A stretch of 6,295 nucleotides of DNA from Candidatus Dormiibacterota bacterium (lineage in GTDB: Bacteria; Chloroflexota; Dormibacteria; Aeolococcales; Aeolococcaceae). This document shows, in pieces, positions 1-3,964 of the stretch. The notes under the pieces were generated by a model. It worked only from the letters and a program-made list of their open reading frames with translations. It made no database searches and was not told where the DNA came from. The stretch lies in assembly GCA_003135255.1 (NCBI GenBank), contig PLAX01000123.1, forward strand, positions 10,303 to 16,597, read 5' to 3'. Position 1 is the stretch's first letter. Every line of letters begins with the position of its first letter. A program made the position numbers and the translations under genes.

Positions 1-1
1 C

Positions 2-703
2 TGGGCTCCGATCTTCAAGGTGACCTCGGTCCAGGTCACCGGCACCCGGCTGCTCGACACCGCCCAGGTCGTGAAGGCTGCGGACGTGTCGCAGACCATC
101 TTCTTCCTGAATGGGGACGCCGTCGCCACCCGGGTCCGATCCCTGCCCTGGGTCGAGTCGGTGAAGGTGACCACGGCACTGCCCGCCAGTGTCCGGATCG
201 CCGTCACGGAGTGGACGCCGATGGCGCGCGTGCTTCGCGGTGGTGCCGAGTACGCGCTGGCCGCGCAGGGCGCGAGCCTGCGGCTGACCCCTGCCCAGGC
301 GGCCGACCTCGGCAGCGTCCCGCTCCTCCTCGACCTCCGTCCCATCTCAGCGCAGACCGCCGTGTCATCGCAGCTGATGAGCGTCCTGGGATCCGCCGCG
401 GCACGCTTCCCGTCGGTCTTCGACGTGCACGTGGTGGCGTACGAGTGGGATTCGACGGGGACCTTCTCGCTCTGGACCAGCGCCGGATGGGAGGCGGTCC
501 TCGGTGACATCACCACGCCGGGAGCCATCACCGCCATCCCCGGCCAGCTGTCGGCTCTCAGCGTGCTGCGCAGCGCGCTCGACTTCGCCCACCCCACCTT
601 CGGTTATGTCGACCTGGAGGACATCGCCGCGCCGGCGGTGGGAGGCACCCCGGGGCTGCCGTCCCAGGTGAGCAGCGCGCTGCTCGCCACGTTTGCCCGC
701 TGA
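2..703 (+). CDS. ftsQ: Cell division protein FtsQ (POTRA domain), 5'-truncated by the window edge
   Basis: FtsQ/DivIB is a bitopic membrane protein that links early and late divisome proteins. The reading frame is open from base 2 with no stop before the edge, so the gene begins upstream; the GTG at 20 lies inside the first POTRA strand and is not a credible start. The visible 233 residues begin with a POTRA domain (about residues 4-75): an F-K-V-T-S-V-x-V-x-G-type first strand, a helix after it, then the V-R-S-L-P-W-V-E-S-V-K-V pattern and an I-A-V-T-E-W strand typical of FtsQ. The rest (about 76-233) fits the less conserved FtsQ beta domain. The cytoplasmic tail and transmembrane helix would be upstream and cannot be seen. 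The following ftsA and ftsZ support the call, although here ftsA is 3.2 kb away. The stop TGA directly abuts the stop of convergent metF. Family assignment is firm; the start is unknown. Confidence 0.88.
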   Translation, partial: WAPIFKVTSVQVTGTRLLDTAQVVKAADVSQTIFFLNGDAVATRVRSLPWVESVKVTTALPASVRIAVTEWTPMARVLRGGAEYALAAQGASLRLTPAQAADLGSVPLLLDLRPISAQTAVSSQLMSVLGSAAARFPSVFDVHVVAYEWDSTGTFSLWTSAGWEAVLGDITTPGAITAIPGQLSALSVLRSALDFAHPTFGYVDLEDIAAPAVGGTPGLPSQVSSALLATFAR

Positions 704-706
704 TCA
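701..706. other. Shared convergent stop-codon palindrome of ftsQ and metF
   Basis: The six bases TGATCA contain the ftsQ stop (TGA at 701-703, plus strand) and the metF stop (TGA read from 706 to 704, minus strand). There is no intergenic space, so any terminator for either gene must lie inside the other gene. Confidence 0.9.
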
Positions 707-1621
707 AACGCGGTCGGATTCCGCACCCTGCTGACGGGCGCCGCGCTCCCACGGGCGCGCCGCCAGCAGCGCCGAGAGGATCGCCCGCGTCGCCGGTGAG
801 CGGTTCATGGTGTAGAAGTGGATGCCCGGCGCACCCGCGCTGAGCAGCTCACTGCACTGCAGGGTCGACCAGGCGACGCCCAGCTCCAACACCGCCTGCG
901 GGTCGTCGTGGCGGCTCTCGAAGGCGGCGAGCAGCTTCTCGGGGATCTTGACCCGGAGGTTGGCGATGAAGCCGTGGAGCTGGCCCACGCTCGTGATGGG
1001 CATGATCCCGGGGATGATCGGCACCGTCACCCCGGCGGCTCGGGCGGCGGCGACGAACTCGAAGTACGCCTGGTTGTCGAAGAAGAGCTGGGTGATCAGG
1101 TACGAGGCTCCCCGCTCGACCTTCTCCCGGGTCCAGCGGAGCTCGTCCGCCAGTGAGACGGACTCCAGGTGGGTCTCGGGGTAGCAGGCCGCACCGATGC
1201 AGAGGTCGTACGACTCCCTGATGAGCGCGACCAGGTCCGACCCGTGGGCCAGCCCGCCGGGCTCGGGGACGAAGGTGCTCTGTCCTCGCGGGGGATCGCC
1301 GCGCAGCGCGAGCACGTTGTCGATGCCGCCGTCCACCAAGCGCTGCAGGACGTCGTGCAGCTCGGCTCGGCTGCTGCCGGCGCAGGTCACGTGGGCGACC
1401 GGCGTGATCTCCAGCTCGCGGTGGATGCGCTCCACCAGCTCCAGCGTCCGCGTCCGGGTGCCGCCGCCCGCCCCGCAGGTGACGGAGACGAAGCCCGGCT
1501 CCAACTCGCGGAGCGCCGCGATGGTGGCGAAGAGCGCGGCCACCCCCTCGTCGTCCTTGGGCGGGAAGAACTCGAAGCTGAAGTCGGGCCGGTGCGCTTC
1601 GAGGAGGTCGGCGACGCGCAT
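704..1621 (-). CDS. metF: 5,10-methylenetetrahydrofolate reductase (MTHFR)
   Basis: This flavoenzyme reduces 5,10-methylene-THF to 5-methyl-THF, the methyl donor for methionine synthesis, and acts in the cytosol. The 305-residue product has the normal length of bacterial MetF, a single (beta/alpha)8 barrel. Visible motifs are F-S-F-E-F-F-P-P-K with the catalytic Glu at residue 17, V-S-V-T-C-G-A-G-G at 45-53, L-R-G-D-P-P at 106-111 with the flavin-modulating Asp at 109, Y-P-E-T-H at 147-151, I-T-Q-L-F-F-D-N at 176-183 and P-I-I-P-G-I-M-P at 201-208. All key positions are intact, so it should be active. The ATG at 1621 places the first conserved motif at a usual distance; an ATG 11 nt upstream is out of frame. 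No Shine-Dalgarno sequence is visible. The gene lies 49 nt downstream of vapC on the same strand, so it may be read from the vapBC transcript or from an unseen promoter. No SAM or cobalamin riboswitch is seen upstream. Confidence 0.96.
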   Translation of the reverse strand: MRVADLLEAHRPDFSFEFFPPKDDEGVAALFATIAALRELEPGFVSVTCGAGGGTRTRTLELVERIHRELEITPVAHVTCAGSSRAELHDVLQRLVDGGIDNVLALRGDPPRGQSTFVPEPGGLAHGSDLVALIRESYDLCIGAACYPETHLESVSLADELRWTREKVERGASYLITQLFFDNQAYFEFVAAARAAGVTVPIIPGIMPITSVGQLHGFIANLRVKIPEKLLAAFESRHDDPQAVLELGVAWSTLQCSELLSAGAPGIHFYTMNRSPATRAILSALLAARPWERGARQQGAESDRV

Positions 1622-1670
1622 GGTGTCGCCATGGTGCCAGAGGGGCGCCGGGCTGTGGGGGAGTCGGCGG

Positions 1671-2081
1671 TCAGGACGGGCTGGTCACCGGCAGGCCGTA
1701 CCACCGGGCCGCCTCGGCCAGCCGCTCGTCGTAGGTCACGAACGCCGCGAGGCGGGGCCCGAGGGAGAGGGCGGTGGCGAGGTGGAGGGAGTCCAGGGAG
1801 CGCAGCTCGGCGGGGCGGAGTATCCCCGCCTCGTCACCGAGTGCGGCGTCGGCGGGGATGAGGCTGATCCCGTCCAGCAGGGCACGGACCAGCGCCATGC
1901 GGGGCGGGGAGAGGCCGGCGCGGGTCGCCGCCCGCAGTGCCTCGGTGCGCAGCAGCAGCGCCGACACCCGGCGGGGGCGAGGGGCCAGGAAGCGCTGGAG
2001 CGCGAGGGCCCCGGGGTCGGGGACAAACAGCCGGACGAACGCCGAGCTGTCGAGGTAGACGAGGTCAGACTTCCCCGGCAC
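1671..2081 (-). CDS. vapC: PIN-domain ribonuclease toxin, VapC-like
   Basis: PIN-domain toxins are Mg2+-dependent RNases, often cutting tRNA or rRNA, neutralised by a cognate antitoxin. The 136-residue protein is the usual VapC length. The acidic site is complete: Asp11 in Y-L-D-S-S-A-F-V, Glu47 in L-R-T-E-A-L-R, Asp97 in L-R-S-L-D-S-L-H-L-A-T-A and Asp118 in F-V-T-Y-D-E-R-L-A. The final motif and the L-D-S-L-H-L-A-T pattern are typical of the family. Translation probably starts at GTG 2081: a GGAG (2086-2089 on the minus strand) stands four bases before it, and the gene overlaps the 3' end of the antitoxin gene by 17 nt, the usual sign of translational coupling. The product is not visibly degraded. 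The RNA target cannot be inferred from sequence. The vapC symbol is by family; the exact subgroup is uncertain. Confidence 0.92.
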   Translation of the reverse strand: MPGKSDLVYLDSSAFVRLFVPDPGALALQRFLAPRPRRVSALLLRTEALRAATRAGLSPPRMALVRALLDGISLIPADAALGDEAGILRPAELRSLDSLHLATALSLGPRLAAFVTYDERLAEAARWYGLPVTSPS

Positions 2082-2370
2082 GGAGCTCCATCAGGGCATC
2101 GAAGGGCGAGCGCTCGCCGGGCGCCAGCCGCGCCGGAGGGCTCTCGTAGAGCACCTGGATGAGGTCGCGCCGCGCCGGGATGATCCGCCCCTCCTCGATC
2201 ATTCGGTCCCACCACCCCTCGTCGCCCCGGAGGGGCACGATGCGGGCGACCGGCCGGCCGCGATCGGTGATGGTGATCACCCGACCGGCGGCCGCCCGGC
2301 GGACCACGGCGCTCGCCTGCGCCTTCAGCTCCCGGATGCCGACCTCGTCGCGACTGCCCGCGTCCACCAT
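2065..2370 (-). CDS. vapB: Phd/YefM-type antitoxin, VapB-like
   Basis: This is the antitoxin partner of the downstream PIN toxin: it should bind and block the nuclease and repress its own promoter. Residues 10-46 carry the Phd/YefM DNA-binding signature: V-G-I-R-E-L-K-A-Q-A-S followed by a helix, G-R-V-I-T-I-T-D-R-G-R-P and V-A-R-I-V-P. The tail (about 47-101), with W-W-D-R-M-I-E-E and a later amphipathic stretch, is the likely toxin-wrapping region. Length (101 aa) is slightly above the common 75-95. The ATG at 2370 is chosen because it gives a short lead into the first conserved strand. No Shine-Dalgarno sequence precedes it, and a promoter-like pair ends only about 17 nt upstream, so the mRNA is probably almost leaderless. 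Its stop lies inside vapC. Antitoxin-first order and overlap are classical for type II systems. Confidence 0.9.
   Translation of the reverse strand: MVDAGSRDEVGIRELKAQASAVVRRAAAGRVITITDRGRPVARIVPLRGDEGWWDRMIEEGRIIPARRDLIQVLYESPPARLAPGERSPFDALMELRAGEV
2086..2089 (-). promoter_or_regulatory. Ribosome binding site deciding the vapC start
   Basis: On the minus strand GGAG stands four bases before the GTG at 2081. It lies inside the vapB coding region, so ribosomes finishing vapB pass directly over it. This supports the GTG start and coupled translation. Confidence 0.55.
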
Positions 2371-2371
2371 A

Positions 2372-2412
2372 GAGACTACAAGATACCACTATGCAGGGCT
2401 ACAGGAGACTAC
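2372..2412. repeat. Direct repeat GAGACTAC flanking the vapB -10, candidate autorepression operator
   Basis: GAGACTAC occurs at 2372-2379 and again at 2405-2412, 33 bp apart (about three helical turns). One copy lies at the expected transcription start of vapB, the other in the promoter spacer touching the -35 hexamer. Phd/VapB antitoxins autorepress by binding near their own promoter, so these are reasonable operator candidates. Chance occurrence of an 8-bp repeat in about 100 bp is low but not negligible. Confidence 0.4.
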
Positions 2413-2417
2413 GTCAA
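2388..2417 (-). promoter_or_regulatory. Putative promoter of the vapBC(-metF) unit
   Basis: Read on the minus strand, TTGACG (2412-2417) is followed after 18 bp by CATAGT (2388-2393), which match 5/6 and 4/6 of the housekeeping consensus. Transcription would start near 2381, about 10 nt before the vapB ATG. The area is clearly less GC-rich than its surroundings. It is a prediction by eye; no experimental support is available. Confidence 0.5.
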
Positions 2418-2464
2418 ACACGGCCCCTGCGATCGCATACCGGGAGGTGCGGTGTCCCCTCTGC

Positions 2465-2479
2465 TACCGTCGGGTCGTG
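2465..2479 (+). promoter_or_regulatory. Putative leaderless promoter (-10) of the oxidoreductase gene
   Basis: TACCGT at 2465-2470, within a TGCTACCGT context, stands six bases before the GTG at 2477. A start point seven bases downstream of the hexamer falls on the first base of the start codon. No -35 is recognisable at the usual distance, and no Shine-Dalgarno sequence precedes the GTG. Both facts fit a leaderless mRNA. Confidence 0.4.
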
Positions 2480-3523
2480 CGCGCCGTCTACGCCGCTCGC
2501 TTCGGGGGGGACCACCCCCTCTCCAACCTGGCCATCGGTGACCGGCCGGACCCCCGCCCGGCCGCCGGCTGGGTGCTGGTGCGGGTGACCGCCGCCTCGC
2601 TCAACCATCACGACCTCTGGACCCTTCGCGGCGTGTCGTCCCAGCCCCTGACCACGCCCCAGGTCCTCGGCTGTGACGCCGCCGGACGGGTGGAGGAGCT
2701 GGGGGAGGGCACCGGAGGGGCACCGGCCCCCGGGACCCGGGTGGTGGTCCACAGCGTCATCGGGTGCGGGGTCTGCCCGGCCTGCCTGGCCGCCGACCCC
2801 GGCGTCTGCCACCGCCTCAGCCTCCTGGGCGAGCCACCCCACGGTGGCACTCTCGCCGAGCTGGTCGCCGTGCCCGCCGCCAACCTCATCCCGCTGCCCG
2901 ACGGGGTCGGCGACGAGGCCGCCGCCTGCCTTCCCACCGCGTACCTGACCGCCTACCGGATGCTCTTCACCCGGGCCCGCCTGGGGCCCGGGACCTTCGT
3001 GCTCGTCCAGGGGGCGGGCGGAGGCGTGGCGACGGCCGCCATCCTGCTCTGCGTCCAGGCGGGGATCGAGGTCCACGTCACCTCTCGCTACGCCGCCAAG
3101 CGGCAGGCCGCCGAGGAGCTGGGGGCGGCGAGCGCCTTCGACCCCGGTGACCTCGAGGCCGCGCGGGTGCTGGTCGAGCGCACCGGCGGGGGGGTTGACG
3201 CCGTCCTCGAGACGGTGGGGGAGGCGACCTGGGGTCTCAGCCTGCGGTCCGTCCGGCCGGGAGGAATCGTGGTCGTCGCCGGCGCCACCAGCGGACCCAA
3301 CCCTCGGGCTCAGCTCAACCGCATCTTCTGGCGCCAGCTCACCGTCGTCGGGACCAGCATGGGGACACGCACGGAGCTGGAGCGGCTGGTCGCCCTCTGC
3401 GCCTCCGGTGCCCTCCGCCCGCTGATCGACAGGGTGGTGCCGCTGGACGAGGCTCGCTCCGCCTTCGCGGCGCTCGCCGCCGGTGAGCAGCGGGGCAAGC
3501 TGGTCGTCCGGGTGGCTCGCTGA
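2477..3523 (+). CDS. Zinc-binding medium-chain dehydrogenase / NADPH:quinone reductase-like oxidoreductase
   Basis: A cytosolic NAD(P)H-dependent oxidoreductase of the MDR superfamily; its substrate is unknown. The 348-residue protein has a GroES-like N-terminal part and a Rossmann C-terminal part. Visible are S-L-N-H-H-D-L-W at 41-48, V-L-G-C-D-A-A-G at 63-70, four cysteines at 97, 100, 103 and 111 (C-x2-C-x2-C-x7-C, the structural zinc lobe), H-G-G-T-L-A-E near 122-128, and the dinucleotide motif G-A-G-G-G-V-A-T at 179-186. A Ser-Arg and later Lys-Arg after the second Rossmann strand suggest NADPH. The usual catalytic zinc ligands are missing: Asn43 replaces the usual Cys and Cys66-Asp67 replaces the His-Glu of G-H-E, as in quinone-reductase-like members. 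The frame is open further upstream (to 2159), but that part reads through vapB antisense and is not family-like, so the GTG at 2477 giving M-R-A-V-Y is preferred. It is divergent from vapB and has no visible functional link to its neighbours. Confidence 0.9.
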   Translation: MRAVYAARFGGDHPLSNLAIGDRPDPRPAAGWVLVRVTAASLNHHDLWTLRGVSSQPLTTPQVLGCDAAGRVEELGEGTGGAPAPGTRVVVHSVIGCGVCPACLAADPGVCHRLSLLGEPPHGGTLAELVAVPAANLIPLPDGVGDEAAACLPTAYLTAYRMLFTRARLGPGTFVLVQGAGGGVATAAILLCVQAGIEVHVTSRYAAKRQAAEELGAASAFDPGDLEAARVLVERTGGGVDAVLETVGEATWGLSLRSVRPGGIVVVAGATSGPNPRAQLNRIFWRQLTVVGTSMGTRTELERLVALCASGALRPLIDRVVPLDEARSAFAALAAGEQRGKLVVRVAR

Positions 3524-3533
3524 ACCGTCAGCG
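3518..3533 (+). terminator. Weak hairpin over the oxidoreductase stop codon
   Basis: CGCTGA (3518-3523) pairs perfectly with TCAGCG (3528-3533) around an ACCG tetraloop, and includes the TGA stop. No T-run follows, so intrinsic termination is doubtful; it may simply stabilise the 3' end. Confidence 0.25.
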
Positions 3534-3563
3534 GTCGGACAGCTCGCCAGCGCACCCGCCACC

Positions 3564-3607
3564 GCGCAGGTTCGTCACGCGCAGGTTCGTCGCTTGCGCG
3601 GGTTCGT
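3564..3607. repeat. Three near-identical 12-mers, GCGCAGGTTCGT
   Basis: GCGCAGGTTCGT occurs at 3564-3575 and 3579-3590, and GCGCGGGTTCGT (one mismatch) at 3596-3607, all in the same orientation at 15- and 17-bp spacing. The third copy overlaps the putative -35 and spacer of the promoter at 3594-3622. This arrangement suits a regulator binding as an array over a promoter. The three GTTCG half-sites have no GAAC partners, so they are not LexA palindromes. Confidence 0.7.
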
Positions 3608-3622
3608 GGCCGGTGCTAGGGT
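3594..3622 (+). promoter_or_regulatory. Putative promoter of an ftsA leader RNA
   Basis: TTGCGC (3594-3599) and TAGGGT (3617-3622) are separated by exactly 17 bp. The GCTAGGGT form resembles housekeeping -10 sites of GC-rich bacteria. Transcription would begin near 3629 and run about 330 nt to ftsA through two stable hairpins. Prediction by eye only. Confidence 0.45.
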
Positions 3623-3634
3623 GATTTGGCTACA

Positions 3635-3654
3635 GCGGCCCGGAAGGGGGCCGC
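3635..3654 (+). other. Leader hairpin A (7-bp perfect GC stem)
   Basis: GCGGCCC (3635-3641) pairs with GGGCCGC (3648-3654) around a purine GGAAGG loop. It would lie at the very 5' end of a transcript from the 3617 promoter. I do not recognise a known riboswitch class. Confidence 0.5.
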
Positions 3655-3660
3655 GAGCGG

Positions 3661-3703
3661 CGAGGCCTCGCCGGCAAGGTGCAGAGGCGAGGCCTTGTTC
3701 TTG
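3661..3703 (+). terminator. Leader hairpin B: terminator- or attenuator-like
   Basis: Bases 3661-3672 pair with 3686-3697: twelve consecutive pairs with a single G-U, around a 13-nt loop. It is followed by TTCTTG, giving a short interrupted T-rich tail (3695-3702). The loop start GGCAAG (3673-3678) is complementary to CTTGCC (3700-3705), directly downstream; that helix cannot coexist with the full 12-bp stem. This is a switch-like arrangement of terminator and alternative pairing. The left arm also lies in a 14-bp perfect palindrome (3659-3672). The T-tract is weak, so termination is uncertain. Confidence 0.45.
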
Positions 3704-3812
3704 CCCGGGTCCTGACGCAGCGACCCCCGGCCGCCCCACTGCCTCTGGAAGCCGCGCCGGCACGCCGCCATCCGAGGCCTCCCAGCACCTCCCGTCCGCG
3801 GTCGCGTCGCGC

Positions 3813-3834
3813 CCGCGGATGATACGATCCGCGG
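3813..3834. repeat. Perfect 8-bp inverted repeat CCGCGGAT-N6-ATCCGCGG
   Basis: Arms at 3813-3820 and 3827-3834 around a GATACG loop. It could be a dimeric operator or an RNA hairpin. The hexamer TACGAT (3823-3828) in its centre resembles a -10 element, but no -35 is seen at the right distance. Confidence 0.55.
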
Positions 3835-3857
3835 CGGCGAGGTGCCACGTTGGACGG

Positions 3858-3903
3858 CCAACATCTTGTGCTGGTCCGCCCTCGCAAACCCGACATCTTG
3901 CGG
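3858..3903. promoter_or_regulatory. Twin ACATCTTG sites 32 bp apart, NrdR-box-like
   Basis: ACATCTTG occurs at 3861-3868 (inside CCAACATCTTGTGC) and at 3893-3900 (inside CCGACATCTTGCGG). The first fits the core of the NrdR box consensus as I recall it (acaCwAtATaTwGwgt) at about 10 of 13 positions, the second at about 8. NrdR sites normally occur as pairs about 31-32 bp apart centre to centre, which is the spacing seen here. The boxes lie upstream of the ftsA -10. Assignment to NrdR is tentative; the repeat itself is certain. Confidence 0.35.
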
Positions 3904-3907
3904 TTTT

Positions 3908-3930
3908 GCGGTGGAAAAGCCTTCCGCTGC
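3908..3930 (+). other. 9-bp hairpin directly upstream of the ftsA -10
   Basis: GCGGTGGAA (3908-3916) pairs with TTCCGCTGC (3922-3930), with two G-U pairs, around AAGCC. An alternative stem pairs 3883-3890 with 3902-3910 (one bulged T) and puts the second ACATCTTG in its loop. The two stems share 3908-3910 and exclude each other. Relevant only to RNA made from an upstream promoter. Confidence 0.4.
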
Positions 3931-3944
3931 CGTATTGCCACGGC

Positions 3945-3964
3945 TATACTGCAATGTCAATGTG
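3945..3964 (+). promoter_or_regulatory. Proximal ftsA promoter (-10 TATACT), near-leaderless
   Basis: TATACT (3945-3950) matches 5/6 of the -10 consensus and stands out against the GC-rich background. A weak TTCCGC (3922-3927) lies 17 bp upstream. Start would be near 3957, about five bases before the GTG at 3962, with no room for a Shine-Dalgarno sequence. Confidence 0.5.

Larger units (their letters stand above)
3524..3961. other. 438-bp gene-free region upstream of ftsA with dense regulatory-looking structure
   Basis: No convincing protein gene is present. An open frame (3483-3965, plus) covers it, but its product is a low-complexity Arg/Pro/Ser/Ala mix without motifs. In order the region holds: three 12-mer direct repeats (3564-3607), a promoter-like pair (3594-3622), a GC hairpin (3635-3654), a 12-bp terminator-like hairpin (3661-3697), an unremarkable stretch (about 3706-3810), a perfect 8-bp dyad (3813-3834), twin ACATCTTG sites (3861-3900), a 9-bp hairpin (3908-3930) and the ftsA -10 (3945-3950). 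The last 100 bases are less GC-rich than the rest. Since ftsA is separated from ftsQ, this is where ftsAZ expression must be set. Confidence 0.6.

Noticed and set aside
1622..1670. Riboswitch in front of metF
   Set aside because: Only 49 bases separate vapC from metF, with no SAM, SAH or cobalamin core motif.
1197..2162. 321-codon plus-strand open frame opposite metF and vapBC
   Set aside because: No domain visible, and three well-supported genes lie on the other strand.
2159..2476. Upstream extension of the oxidoreductase to 2159
   Set aside because: The added part is antisense to vapB and through its promoter; the first family-like residues begin at the GTG at 2477.
2414..3562. 382-codon minus-strand open frame opposite the oxidoreductase gene
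   Set aside because: Its product is a repetitive Gly/Asp/Ala/Arg mix without motifs; the plus-strand frame has full MDR signatures. It is a shadow caused by high GC.
3568..3607. GGTTCG-type sequences as tRNA T-loops
   Set aside because: No acceptor stem, anticodon arm or CCA-proximal pairing could be built around any of the three copies; they are simple direct repeats.
3564..3607. LexA/SOS box from GTTCG half-sites
   Set aside because: All half-sites have the same orientation; no GAAC-N4-GTTC palindrome is present.
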